This document shows, piece after piece, positions 44,673 to 53,713 of a stretch of DNA of 64,000 nucleotides. Source of the stretch: Aequorivita viscosa (lineage in GTDB: Bacteria > Bacteroidota > Bacteroidia > Flavobacteriales > Flavobacteriaceae). The translations under genes and the position numbers were made by a program. A model generated the notes under the pieces. The model was not told where the DNA came from, did not search any database, and saw only the letters and a list, made by a program, of their open reading frames with translations. Numbering within the stretch: the stretch's first letter is position 1; each line of letters starts with the position of its first letter. The DNA lies in NCBI RefSeq assembly GCF_900106795.1, contig NZ_FNNS01000003.1, forward strand, positions 1-64,000. The letters are read 5' to 3'.

Positions 44673-46892
44673 ATGCCAAAACATAAAAGAAAAAAAAACA
44701 ATAAAATTGCAAATCTTTCCCAAACCATATTAAATATTCTTCGGAAAGACCATTCTAAACCTTATACCTACAAACAAATTGCTGCTAAACTTCAATTGGA
44801 CGACCCTAGTAGCAGAAATCAAATTATAAAAAAACTTAAGGATCTTCAAGGAAAAGGCAGTATTCAAGAAATTGAAAGAGGCAAATACATTCTTACGCCT
44901 TCACAAAATTATTACACCGGTAAAGTCGATATAGCTGGACGTGGCCAAGGATATATTATTGTTGAAGATTTAGAAGATGACATTTACGTTAGCAGTAAAA
45001 ATTTAAACAAAGCCTTAAACGGTGATATAGTTGAGGTTTACGTATTTAAACGCAAAAAAGGTGGTAAGACCGAAGGTGAAGTAACTAAAATTATTGAACG
45101 AAAACGAACCGAATTTGTTGGAACCATTCAAGTACAAGAAAATTTTGCATTTGTCGACGTAACCGATTATAAAATGTACACCGATATTTTTGTACCGAAA
45201 AACAATATAAATGGTGCCAAAAACGGAGAAAAAGTATTGGTGCTAATGGAAGAATGGCCAGCCAAAGCCGATTCTCCTCTAGGTAAAGTTATTAAAGTGT
45301 TGGGAATGCCAGGTGAACACAATACCGAAATCCACTCAATCCTCGCACAATATGGACTTCCGTATGAGTTTCCTGCTGAAGTTGAAGACTATGCAAACAA
45401 AATCGATACTTCCATAAAGGCTTCGGAAATAAAGAAACGTCGCGATATGCGCGATATTCTTACTTTTACGATAGATCCAAAAGATGCGAAAGATTTTGAC
45501 GATGCCCTTTCTTTTCAAAAATTAGAAAATGGAAATGTCGAAATTGGAATTCACATTGCCGATGTTTCACATTACGTTACTCCCGGAAACGAACTCGATG
45601 ACGAAGCGTATGAACGCGCAACCTCAGTTTACTTAGTAGATAGAGTGGTGCCGATGCTTCCGGAAATTCTTTCAAATAACGCTTGTTCGCTACGACCACA
45701 CGAAGAAAAATATACTTTTTCAGCTGTTTTTGAAATGAATCAGAAAGCTGAAATTGTAAAGCAATGGTTTGGGAAAACGGTGACGCTTAGCGATACTCGT
45801 TTTGCGTATGAAGAAGCCCAACACATCATTGAAACAAATGTCACTTCGAGCGCAGTCGAGAAGTCTTTGAACCTCACTATTCCTTCAGACATTTCAATCA
45901 CAGATACCGAATACACGGTTCAACCTGAAATTGCCGATGCTGTTTTAGAAATGGATAGGCTTGCTAAAAAGTTACGTTCAAGACGAATGCGAGCGGGTGC
46001 TATCTCTTTTGATAAAGTGGAAGTGAAGTTTATTTTGGACGAAAAAAGCAATCCTACAGGTGTTTACTTCAAAGAAAGTAAAGATGCCAATAAATTGATT
46101 GAGGAATTTATGCTTTTAGCAAATAGAAGTGTAGCTGAATTTATCGGAAAACAAAATCCTAAAAAGACATTCGTCTATCGAGTTCACGATGAACCAGATG
46201 ATGAAAAAATTGCGGCTTTGGAAAATATTATCAGACGTTTTGGTTATAAACTAGATACCAAAGACCGTCATTCTACAGCAACTTCAATGAACAAACTTTT
46301 AAAAGATGTTCACGGTAAAAAAGAACAGAATTTAATCGATACCCTTACTATTAGAAGTATGAGTAAGGCTCTATATACTACTAATAATATAGGCCATTAC
46401 GGTTTGGCGTTTGATTATTACACACATTTTACTTCACCAATTCGTCGTTATCCAGATATTATGGTGCATCGATTGTTGCAGCATTATTTAGACGAAGGAA
46501 AATCTGCTAATCAAGAAGATTACGAAGAAAGATGTTCACACAGTAGCGATATGGAAAACCTTGCTACAAGTGCAGAGCGTGATAGCATTAAATATATGCA
46601 AATCAAATACATGCAAGATCATCAAGACGAAGATTTCTTGGGTGTAATTTCTGGTGTAACTGAATGGGGAATTTATATTGAAATTATTTCAAACAAATGT
46701 GAAGGAATGGTCCGCTTACAAGATATGCAGGACGACCGCTATGACTTTGACAGGGACGAATACGCCGTTATTGGGCAACGTACCAAAAAAGTATATACAC
46801 TCGGCGATGAAGTATATGTAAGAGTAAAAAATGCCGATTTAGTGAAGAAACACCTAGATTTTTCGATGTTAGGGCATCGTGAAGAAGCATAA
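44673..46892 (+). CDS. rnr: Ribonuclease R
   Basis: A 739-residue 3'-to-5' exoribonuclease of the RNB family that degrades structured RNA. Order: a basic N-terminus (PKHKRKKNNK) with a winged-helix-like region, two cold-shock domains (about 83-210), the RNB catalytic domain with TFTIDPKDAKDFDDALS (about 267-283) holding the Asp cluster and the HYGLAFDYYTHFTSPIRRY block, then a C-terminal S1 domain (about 652-735). The lysine-rich tail of some family members is absent. A TACTTTTA box (44645) lies upstream; a terminator follows. Confidence 0.95.
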   Translation: MPKHKRKKNNKIANLSQTILNILRKDHSKPYTYKQIAAKLQLDDPSSRNQIIKKLKDLQGKGSIQEIERGKYILTPSQNYYTGKVDIAGRGQGYIIVEDLEDDIYVSSKNLNKALNGDIVEVYVFKRKKGGKTEGEVTKIIERKRTEFVGTIQVQENFAFVDVTDYKMYTDIFVPKNNINGAKNGEKVLVLMEEWPAKADSPLGKVIKVLGMPGEHNTEIHSILAQYGLPYEFPAEVEDYANKIDTSIKASEIKKRRDMRDILTFTIDPKDAKDFDDALSFQKLENGNVEIGIHIADVSHYVTPGNELDDEAYERATSVYLVDRVVPMLPEILSNNACSLRPHEEKYTFSAVFEMNQKAEIVKQWFGKTVTLSDTRFAYEEAQHIIETNVTSSAVEKSLNLTIPSDISITDTEYTVQPEIADAVLEMDRLAKKLRSRRMRAGAISFDKVEVKFILDEKSNPTGVYFKESKDANKLIEEFMLLANRSVAEFIGKQNPKKTFVYRVHDEPDDEKIAALENIIRRFGYKLDTKDRHSTATSMNKLLKDVHGKKEQNLIDTLTIRSMSKALYTTNNIGHYGLAFDYYTHFTSPIRRYPDIMVHRLLQHYLDEGKSANQEDYEERCSHSSDMENLATSAERDSIKYMQIKYMQDHQDEDFLGVISGVTEWGIYIEIISNKCEGMVRLQDMQDDRYDFDRDEYAVIGQRTKKVYTLGDEVYVRVKNADLVKKHLDFSMLGHREEA

Positions 46893-46917
46893 TTTTTAAT
46901 TACAATTACGAATTTCT

Positions 46918-46954
46918 AAAAAGTACAAAACTTAAAAAGCTTTGTACTTTTTTT
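46918..46954 (+). terminator. Intrinsic terminator after rnr
   Basis: AAAAAGTACAAA at 46918-46929 pairs perfectly with TTTGTACTTTTT at 46941-46952, with an 11-base loop and further T. It lies 25 bases past the rnr stop codon. Confidence 0.85.
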
Positions 46955-47088
46955 GCGTGGTGTTTTAACCGTCCAATTTACTAGATGATGCTTAGCATAA
47001 TTTTCAATTTGAGACTAAAAGCGCTTATTCCCACAATCTCTCCCCTACAACTACATTATCTTTAAAAACTTTGTACTTTTACCCGACT

Positions 47089-47802
47089 ATGTTTGACGGA
47101 TTACTCTACGCAGCATTTTACGGATTTCTATTAGCCTTTGCTGTAGGACCAGTCTTTTTTACCTTAATAGAAACAGCTATTACAAAGGGTATTAGAGCGG
47201 CTATTTTCTTTGATCTGGGAGCATTATTTGCAGATATTGTTTTCATTCTCATTGCGTTTTACAGTACAAGTAGAATATTAGAACAGGTTAAAAACGACCC
47301 CGGACTTTTAATATTTGGCGGTGCAATACTTATAGCGTATGGTATTATTTCGTACATCCGTACCAATAAATCTATCTTTAAAATAGTTCGCGAACACTAT
47401 GCGGTTAACGTTAAAAAGAATCTTGGCGGATTATTTTTAAAAGGATTTCTTCTAAATTTTGTAAATTTTGGTGTCTTAGCTGGATGGATTGGAGTGCTTA
47501 TTATGGCAAATGCACTTACTACTTCAGACAATGGTATTTTTGTATTTGTTTCAACTGTTTTAATAGCTCTTTTTGTAACCGATTTATTAAAAATGGTTCT
47601 GGCCAAACGACTTAAAAATAAAATGACGCCACGTTTTATCTTCAAAACAAAAAAGTGGGTAAGTATTTTAATACTAGCTTTCGGCGTTTTACTACTGTTT
47701 CAAGGTATTTTCCCAAAAGGAATGGAAGCTGGTCTTGAACGAATTCCGGGGCAAGAACAACCTTTGGAAAAACCAATTCCACCTGTTGAAGTTCCACAAT
47801 AA
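47089..47802 (+). CDS. LysE-family transporter
   Basis: A 237-residue membrane protein of the LysE/RhtB exporter family. The start at 47089 (MFDGLLYAAFYGFLLAFAVGPVFF) opens the first helix and gives the family motif FAVGPVFF; the longest frame uses a TTG in the promoter region. Six hydrophobic segments are seen, the last at about 190-208. It ends with a Pro/Glu-rich tail. Amino acid export is the family role; the substrate is unknown. A TACTTTTAC word (47074) is a one-mismatch -7 box. Confidence 0.85.
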   Translation: MFDGLLYAAFYGFLLAFAVGPVFFTLIETAITKGIRAAIFFDLGALFADIVFILIAFYSTSRILEQVKNDPGLLIFGGAILIAYGIISYIRTNKSIFKIVREHYAVNVKKNLGGLFLKGFLLNFVNFGVLAGWIGVLIMANALTTSDNGIFVFVSTVLIALFVTDLLKMVLAKRLKNKMTPRFIFKTKKWVSILILAFGVLLLFQGIFPKGMEAGLERIPGQEQPLEKPIPPVEVPQ

Positions 47803-47836
47803 AAAAACCTAACAAGTTTCTAAAACCTGTTAGGTT
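47801..47836 (-). terminator. Terminator hairpin after tRNA-Cys
   Basis: AACCTAACAAGTTT at 47806-47819 pairs with AAACCTGTTAGGTT at 47823-47836 (14 bp, one mismatch). On the minus strand the stem is followed by seven T (complement of A at 47801-47807). It also begins at the stop codon of the LysE gene. Its ACCT...AGGT arms resemble the other palindromes in the window. Confidence 0.75.
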
Positions 47837-47848
47837 AAGTAATGGTTG

Positions 47849-47919
47849 AGGCATCGAGCGGACTCGAACCGCTGTAGCAGCTTTTGCAGAGCTGAGCCTA
47901 GCCACTCGGCCACGATGCC
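47849..47919 (-). tRNA. tRNA-Cys (anticodon GCA)
   Basis: The minus strand folds into a 71-base tRNA with acceptor GGCATCG/CGATGCC, discriminator T (U in RNA, as in tRNA-Cys), D-arm with GCCGAGTGGCTAGGC, anticodon arm CAGCT-CTGCAAA-AGCTG with GCA, and T-arm GGTTCGAGTCC. CCA is not encoded. Confidence 0.95.
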
Positions 47920-47999
47920 CTAAATTCTCATCAAAGATTTTCTTTAATGAGAGTGCAAATATAAAATTTTAAGTTGAATTGAACCATTTTTATTGAAAT

Positions 48000-48356
48000 T
48001 TAGCGTTTCATCTTCATGCTAACGCTAACTTCTGCTACATCACCACCAATAGGTGGGTTAACTTTTGCTACAGATACTTTCACTTCGCTTACCCTCTCAA
48101 TTTTTTGTAATACCGAAGTCATTATCCGTCGTGCTACGTGTTCTAATAATTTAGATCGAGTAGCCATTTCGTCTTTTACAATAGTTTGCAATTGCACATA
48201 ATCTACCGTGTCATGGAGCGAATCGCTTTTTGAAGCGTGCGATAAATCGGCTTTTACTTCTAAATTAACTATGTAATCGGAGCCAATTTTGCTTTCTTCT
48301 ACTAAACATCCGTGAAAGGCATAAACACGTATGTTCTTTAATTTTATACTGTCCAA
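48000..48356 (-). CDS. folB: Dihydroneopterin aldolase (TTG start)
   Basis: A 118-residue FolB, converting 7,8-dihydroneopterin to 6-hydroxymethyl-dihydropterin in folate synthesis. The family N-terminus DSIKLKNIRVYAFHGCLVEE begins right after a TTG at 48354-48356. The longest frame would start 36 codons earlier but that extension spans a perfect TACTTTTG promoter box (48382-48389) and has no family character, so TTG is taken as the start. The FHGC block and the C-terminal KVNPPIGGDVAEVSV are conserved. Confidence 0.9.
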   Translation of the reverse strand: MDSIKLKNIRVYAFHGCLVEESKIGSDYIVNLEVKADLSHASKSDSLHDTVDYVQLQTIVKDEMATRSKLLEHVARRIMTSVLQKIERVSEVKVSVAKVNPPIGGDVAEVSVSMKMKR

Positions 48357-48381
48357 TTTTTTATGTGTTGGTTTCCGAAGA

Positions 48382-48389
48382 CAAAAGTA
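48382..48389 (-). promoter_or_regulatory. -7 promoter box for folB
   Basis: The minus strand reads TACTTTTG, a perfect TAnnTTTG box, 25 bases before the TTG at 48356. It lies inside the longest reading frame, which argues for the shorter protein. Confidence 0.55.
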
Positions 48390-48512
48390 ATATAAATGCA
48401 CGCTACAGGTATCGATTCTTTCAAATTCCTTCAAATTCAGAAGTAGTAATTGTTCACTTTGCATAAAGCGCTTATTTGTTTATAATGAAATCCATTGCAT
48501 GGTATTTTTTGG

Positions 48513-48520
48513 TAAATTTG
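48513..48520 (+). promoter_or_regulatory. -7 promoter box for glnS
   Basis: TAAATTTG matches TAnnTTTG, 19 bases before the glnS ATG. A TTG at 48495-48497 is closer than the usual -33 spacing. Confidence 0.5.
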
Positions 48521-48539
48521 CGCTCTCATAAATTCACAT

Positions 48540-50216
48540 ATGGAAAAAGAAGCTGCACCACTCAATTTTATTGAGCATATTATAGAAGATGACTTGCGAA
48601 ATGGATATAAAAAAGAACAATTATGTTTCCGTTTTCCGCCAGAACCAAATGGTTACTTGCACATAGGCCATGCATCCTCAATTTGCTTAAATTTTGGTTT
48701 GGGTGAAAAATATAACGCTCCCGTAAATCTTCGTTTTGACGATACCAATCCTGCAAAAGAGGAGCAAGAATTTGTTGATGCCATAAAACGCGACATTTCT
48801 TGGTTGGGCTATGAATGGGCAACCGAATGTTATGCTTCAGATTATTTTCAACAGTTGTACGACTGGGCTGTAGCGATGGTTAAAGACGGAAAAGCCTATG
48901 TAGATTCACAAACTTCTGAAGCCATTGCAGAACAAAAGGGAACTCCAAATACGCCCGGAAAACCAAGTCCGTTTAGAGATCGTTCTGTTGAAGAAAACCT
49001 CGATTTGTTTGAAAAAATGAAGAACGGCGAAACCAAAGAAGGAGAACACGTGCTTCGCGCAAAAATAAATATGGAATCGCCAAATATGTTAATGCGCGAT
49101 CCTGTTATGTATCGAACCGTAAACAAATCGCACCACCGTACAGGAACAGAATGGAAAATATTCCCGATGTATGATTGGACACACGGCGAAAGCGATTATA
49201 TCGAACAAGTATCACATTCCTTTTGTACGCTCGAATTCCTGCCGCACAGAGAGCTTTACGATTGGTTTTTAGACCAAGTGGTCGATAAGGATAAATTGCG
49301 CCCTAAACAGCGCGAATTTGCTCGAAGAAACTTAAGTCATACAGTAGTGAGCAAACGAAAACTGGCCCAATTAGTATCGGCAGGAATCGTAACTGGCTGG
49401 GATGATCCGCGTATGCCTACAATTTCTGGTTTGCGTAGAAGAGGTTATACTCCAGAATCTATTAAAAACTTCGCAGATAGTATTGGCGTTGGAAAGCGTG
49501 AAAACTTGATTGATGTTTCGCATTTAGAATTTAATGTGCGTGAAGATTTAAATAAGAAAGTCCCACGTATTATGGTTGTTCTAGATCCTGTAAAGCTAAT
49601 AATAGATAATTATCCAGAAGGACAAACTGAAATGCTTGAAGCCGAAAACAATCAAGAAGATGAAAGCGCAGGAAACAGGGAAGTTCCTTTTTCAAAAGAA
49701 TTGTTGATTGAAAGAGAAGACTTTAAAGCAGAAGCAAATCGCAAGTTTTTTAGATTGACTATCGGAAAAGAGGTTCGTCTTAAAAATGCCTATATTATTA
49801 AAGGCGAAAGTGTAGTGAAAGATGCCAACGGTAACATCACTGAAATTCACTGTACCTACGATCCAGATAGTAAAAGTGGAAGCGGTTCTGAAGCTTCACT
49901 TAGAAAAGTAAAGGGAACTTTGCATTGGGTGTCTGCAGCACACGCCTTGCCTGTTGAAGTTCGTTTGTACGACCGACTTTTTACTGAAGCATCGCCAGAT
50001 ACCAATAAAGAAAAGGATTTTATGGAATTTGTAAATCCAAATTCGTTAGAGGTTATTACGGGTTATGCAGAACCGAGTATTAAAGATTCGCAACCTGAAG
50101 ATAAATTCCAATTTCAACGTTTGGGCTATTTTGTAGTAGATAGAGATACTACTGCCGATAATATTGTATTTAATCGTACAGTGCCTTTACGCGACTCTTG
50201 GGCGAAACTTTCGTAG
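48540..50216 (+). CDS. glnS: Glutaminyl-tRNA synthetase
   Basis: A 558-residue class I synthetase charging tRNA-Gln. The HIGH motif is in GYLHIGHAS, the KMSKS equivalent is VVSKRKL in LSHTVVSKRKLAQL, and PPEPNGYLH is the characteristic N-terminal block. The two C-terminal anticodon-binding beta-barrels (about 340-555) are complete. A separate GltX is also encoded here (59598-61148), so Gln-tRNA is formed directly. Confidence 0.97.
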   Translation: MEKEAAPLNFIEHIIEDDLRNGYKKEQLCFRFPPEPNGYLHIGHASSICLNFGLGEKYNAPVNLRFDDTNPAKEEQEFVDAIKRDISWLGYEWATECYASDYFQQLYDWAVAMVKDGKAYVDSQTSEAIAEQKGTPNTPGKPSPFRDRSVEENLDLFEKMKNGETKEGEHVLRAKINMESPNMLMRDPVMYRTVNKSHHRTGTEWKIFPMYDWTHGESDYIEQVSHSFCTLEFLPHRELYDWFLDQVVDKDKLRPKQREFARRNLSHTVVSKRKLAQLVSAGIVTGWDDPRMPTISGLRRRGYTPESIKNFADSIGVGKRENLIDVSHLEFNVREDLNKKVPRIMVVLDPVKLIIDNYPEGQTEMLEAENNQEDESAGNREVPFSKELLIEREDFKAEANRKFFRLTIGKEVRLKNAYIIKGESVVKDANGNITEIHCTYDPDSKSGSGSEASLRKVKGTLHWVSAAHALPVEVRLYDRLFTEASPDTNKEKDFMEFVNPNSLEVITGYAEPSIKDSQPEDKFQFQRLGYFVVDRDTTADNIVFNRTVPLRDSWAKLS

Positions 50217-50227
50217 TAATATAAGTA

Positions 50228-50977
50228 TTATCTATTTCCTTTTTTCGCTTTAAAACTAGTTAAAACGGCTTTTACGGTGTGATCTTTCAGTATTCGTCGT
50301 GGGGTTGAAAATCCATGGGTTCTAACCGATGAACTTATCCAAAAATACTTGTCTTTGGTAGGAAACGATTTGTGCATTATATCGTAATCTGTATAATTTG
50401 ATGAAATAGCCAAATTAGGCTGTTCTTCAAGGATTTTCGCTATTTTTTCAAGTACGATATTTCGTTTTTCTGCAGTCATTTCTGTTAAGCCATATGGCAA
50501 ATAATAACTCGTTCTAAATCCCGCAGCAGAGAATATTGATAATGCCTCTGGATAACGTGTTTCAACAAGCACTTTCTCCAGAGGATATTTTTTTTCTAAA
50601 AATAATTTAGTCAGTTTTTGAAGTATTTCTTCTTTATTATCAAAATTCAAATTCTTTATATCCAACCACATATAGGGCTTTTCTTTAGAATTTATAAAGG
50701 ACAGGTATTTTTCTAAATTCAAATTAATTGAAGGAGCTGGCGGATGGGTTACGTCCAGAATATTTTTTTGAGCATCGTAAACTAAATCCAACTCAACGCC
50801 TTTAAAATATTTTAATGCACTTTCCAACTTTTCAGTGCTATTTACCCGATGAGCCCAAATTTTGTCGTAATAACCAAGATATTCTATTTTGTAAGGGGAA
50901 TAACGATATAACGTTCCCAATAGCAGTACGGAAAGAAATACAATAACAAGAACAATAATTCTTTTACCTGTTATCAT
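50228..50977 (-). CDS. GDPD-like phosphodiesterase with N-terminal membrane anchor
   Basis: A 249-residue protein with one N-terminal helix (about 5-24) and a domain resembling glycerophosphodiester phosphodiesterases. The pattern of catalytic residues is kept: H43-R44 in WAHRVNS, E62 and D64 in GVELDLVYD, and H78 in VTHPP. The domain is short for a classical GDPD and the later motifs are weak. It should face the periplasm. Its ATG overlaps the upstream phosphoethanolamine-transferase-like gene by 14 bases, so the two act in one operon. Confidence 0.65.
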   Translation of the reverse strand: MITGKRIIVLVIVFLSVLLLGTLYRYSPYKIEYLGYYDKIWAHRVNSTEKLESALKYFKGVELDLVYDAQKNILDVTHPPAPSINLNLEKYLSFINSKEKPYMWLDIKNLNFDNKEEILQKLTKLFLEKKYPLEKVLVETRYPEALSIFSAAGFRTSYYLPYGLTEMTAEKRNIVLEKIAKILEEQPNLAISSNYTDYDIMHKSFPTKDKYFWISSSVRTHGFSTPRRILKDHTVKAVLTSFKAKKGNR

Positions 50978-52592
50978 AATCCTCCTGCTTTTTATGTCTA
51001 TTTATCCACCTGGTTCGTTCTTGAAAACCTTGATTAAAAACACTTCGAGTGCTATCTATTAAGTTAAATTGTATGTTGCTCAATTCTGAAAAACTATGGA
51101 TAAAATCTTCCAAATTATACCTTCTGTTTGAATAGCTTTTTACTTCTGAAAATGTTGAAATTTGGTTCTTGTATTCAGATGATAACCAGACTATAAACGG
51201 GATTTCGTGCATTGGGGGAGTCGCAAAGTATTCGTTATGGCCCATTAAATCCATCGTGTCGTACACTTCATCGCCGTGATCTGAAAAATAAACAACATAG
51301 CTCGGTTTGTTTTCTTTTCGCACCGTTTCAATTATTTCCCTTACTACAAAATCATTGTAGCGGATGGCATTGTCGTATTCATTAATAATGTTTTTATTAG
51401 ATGCATTTGAGAACGCCGTTTCAACAGGTTTTCCATTAAAATAAGCAAACTGTTCGGGATATCTCTTTTTGTAGTCGCTATGCGTTCCGATAAGGTGAAT
51501 AAAAATCATCTTTTTAGACTCTTTTTGATTCAAAATACTTTCAAGTTTTGGGAATATATTTTCGTCATAAATATTGCTAGTATAATCGTCTGTGGCTAAT
51601 AAGAACTTTTGATCTGCTGCATTCCCAATTAAGGTTGACATGCTTTCGTGAAGCCCCACAGGGCGTTGATTCGATAACCAATAGGTTGTAAATCCTGCCT
51701 GATTTGCCAGCTGAACAACCGAGGCATTTTCCTCTTTATTTGGTTCAGTATAATCTGAAAGGGTCAGAATTTTATCGAGTGCCAGGATTGTGTGAACATT
51801 GGGTGTTATAACGTCGTTAAAAACAATTAATTCGTCTTGTATTTCGGTTAGTAGGGGGTTGGTTTCACGTTCGTATCCATAAAGTTGCATATGCAATCGG
51901 GAGGTCGATTCGCCTATAATTACAACATAGGTTTGCGGAGTTTCTAGCGTAGAAGTGACTTCTAAAATTTCACTTTCACTTTTCGCTAATGTCTTTTTTA
52001 AAATAGCTTTTGTGGCTTGATAATCTGAATAGGAAGCGACGCTAGTGTAAATAATATTATGCTCGCTAAACTTCTTATGTATCACAAAGGCCGCCAATAT
52101 TATAGTAAAGATTAAAAGAAACTTCCATTTTATGTCTTTCACTCGTTCTATCAGCAGTGGATTTATTTTTCGTTTTAACACAAATGGTAGCACTACAATC
52201 CAAGGAATAAATAATATTCCTGCAAGAAGTAATACTGGGGTATCTAAGTAATAACTCAAAAACTCTTTCGACTCTTCTGTGTTTGTTTCAAAAATTACAA
52301 ACAATGCAGATCCGCTTAACTTTACGCCATAATGATAATAGAAGGTGAGTTTTATAAACGCTAAGGCAGAAAGTAAAAAGCTTGCAATTATCAAAAACCA
52401 CTTTTGAATCCGGGTGTTCGATATTAGGATGTACGTACAAAATACAATAGCTGAAAAGAGCCCAAAAGCTATCACTTCTTTTAAAAATGGTTTGAAATAC
52501 GGAATTAAGAACCAGCCTGCAATTGTTACAACTACGAGCGGATAAAAAAGTATGAAACCGAAGTTTCTAAAAAGTGTTTTGATGATTTTCAA
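50964..52592 (-). CDS. Phosphoethanolamine transferase-like protein (sulfatase fold)
   Basis: A 542-residue protein with about five N-terminal membrane helices (about 11-170) and a periplasmic alkaline-phosphatase/sulfatase-fold domain. The nucleophile is T230 in VVIIGESTSRLHMQLYGY; metal sites are in VIHLIGTHSDY-like (the actual text is FIHLIGTHSDY) and FSDHGDEVYD. The STSR...LYGY form is typical of CptA/EptC-type enzymes that put phosphoethanolamine on lipopolysaccharide core or other glycans. The acceptor in this organism is unknown. It overlaps the GDPD-like gene. Confidence 0.82.
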   Translation of the reverse strand: MKIIKTLFRNFGFILFYPLVVVTIAGWFLIPYFKPFLKEVIAFGLFSAIVFCTYILISNTRIQKWFLIIASFLLSALAFIKLTFYYHYGVKLSGSALFVIFETNTEESKEFLSYYLDTPVLLLAGILFIPWIVVLPFVLKRKINPLLIERVKDIKWKFLLIFTIILAAFVIHKKFSEHNIIYTSVASYSDYQATKAILKKTLAKSESEILEVTSTLETPQTYVVIIGESTSRLHMQLYGYERETNPLLTEIQDELIVFNDVITPNVHTILALDKILTLSDYTEPNKEENASVVQLANQAGFTTYWLSNQRPVGLHESMSTLIGNAADQKFLLATDDYTSNIYDENIFPKLESILNQKESKKMIFIHLIGTHSDYKKRYPEQFAYFNGKPVETAFSNASNKNIINEYDNAIRYNDFVVREIIETVRKENKPSYVVYFSDHGDEVYDTMDLMGHNEYFATPPMHEIPFIVWLSSEYKNQISTFSEVKSYSNRRYNLEDFIHSFSELSNIQFNLIDSTRSVFNQGFQERTRWINRHKKQEDYDNR

Positions 52593-52804
52593 ACTTTTGA
52601 TGAATTGGAAAAATCAAAGTTACTATCATTTTGATGATTTTTGGTTTCTATTTATTGATGATTATCTCGTAACCACTTCTATCAAATAATATATTTATCG
52701 TTTTATCGATTAGAATTGACCTTTATTTCTATTTTTTATGATTATCTTGGGTAAGGTAATAGATTATTAACCACTTATTAACAACAACAGGAAGCTTCGT
52801 TATG

Positions 52805-52812
52805 TATCTTTG
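52805..52812 (+). promoter_or_regulatory. -7 promoter box for the YtxH/holin-like/DUF6327 set
   Basis: TATCTTTG matches TAnnTTTG, 28 bases before the ATG at 52841. Preceding TTATTAACCACTTATTAACAAC shows a short direct repeat of TTATTAAC, possibly regulatory. Confidence 0.5.
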
Positions 52813-52840
52813 ACATTATTAACTAAATATAATTGAAACT

Positions 52841-53197
52841 ATGACATCAAATACAGGACAGACTTTAGTAGCCTTATTAACAGGAGCAATAATTGGAGCA
52901 GGAATCGGAATTCTTTATGCGCCAGATAAAGGGTCAAACACCCGCGATAAACTTAGTAAAGAAGCTAAGAAAACTCAAAAAAAATTAAACCAGCAGCTAA
53001 AAGAAACTACGCACAACCTTAGTGAAAAAGCACAAACTGCTCGCGTTAGTTTTGAGGAAAAATTGAATGAAACACTTTCTTCTGCAAGCTATAAAGCCGA
53101 TGAAATTTTATTGGCAATGGAAGATAAATTGGAAGCGTTAAGAAAGCAAAACGCTAAACTTCAAATAGATTCTTCTAAAGGGAAAACCACAGCATAA
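52841..53197 (+). CDS. YtxH-domain protein
   Basis: A 118-residue protein with one N-terminal glycine-rich helix (about 8-27, TGAIIGAGIGILYAPDKG) and a long charged helical tail. The APDKGSNTRDKL block right after the helix is the YtxH signature. YtxH proteins are envelope stress-associated; the exact role is unknown. It is followed by the holin-like gene after 2 bases. Confidence 0.85.
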   Translation: MTSNTGQTLVALLTGAIIGAGIGILYAPDKGSNTRDKLSKEAKKTQKKLNQQLKETTHNLSEKAQTARVSFEEKLNETLSSASYKADEILLAMEDKLEALRKQNAKLQIDSSKGKTTA

Positions 53198-53199
53198 TA

Positions 53200-53658
53200 A
53201 TGTTCGACGACCTTACAAAAAGTTTACACGATGTAACAGATAAAATTGAAGATTTCGGGCTGAGTACTGTTGAGTATTACAAACTCCGCTTGTTTAAATC
53301 GTCAATGAAAGGAGCTATTTCATTGGTCAATCTACTTGTTTTTGGTAGTTTGTCACTGTTTGTTTTGCTCTTCCTTTCCATTGGCGCTGCAATGTGGTTA
53401 GGGACATTTTTTGAAGAAGGTTATGTTGGTTTCCTATTGATTGGTGCACTTTACGGAGTAGCCCTAATCTGTATGTTTGTTTTTGGAAGGAAAATTATTG
53501 AAAGAAAAATGCTTCAAAAATCTTCTGGACTGTTTTATGATGAAGACGATATAGATCCTAAAGAAGCAGCACAGCGAGAAATTGCCGATTTTGTAGCAAG
53601 GAGAAAAGAGGAAACAATATTGAATGATACATTAGAGGAGGAAACTGTTTCAAGATAA
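53200..53658 (+). CDS. DUF1469/holin-X-like membrane protein
   Basis: A 152-residue membrane protein of the actinobacterial holin-X/DUF1469 type, with two adjacent helices at about 45-68 and 76-98 flanked by charged helical ends. The name is historical; there is no phage context here. It is 2 bases after the YtxH gene. In Bacteroidota this pair commonly occurs with a third small gene. Confidence 0.8.
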   Translation: MFDDLTKSLHDVTDKIEDFGLSTVEYYKLRLFKSSMKGAISLVNLLVFGSLSLFVLLFLSIGAAMWLGTFFEEGYVGFLLIGALYGVALICMFVFGRKIIERKMLQKSSGLFYDEDDIDPKEAAQREIADFVARRKEETILNDTLEEETVSR

Positions 53659-53713
53659 TTTTTGAAATAAATGAATTGTTCCACTTTACTTTTAAAAATA
53701 AATTTAAATACGG

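Noticed and set aside
47642-47905. 87-residue minus-strand frame overlapping tRNA-Cys and the LysE gene
   Set aside because: It runs through the tRNA and antisense to a clear transporter gene; no coding character.
53200-53658. Phage holin and remnant prophage
   Set aside because: The family name is historical; no other phage gene is nearby and the YtxH/DUF6327 neighbours are chromosomal.
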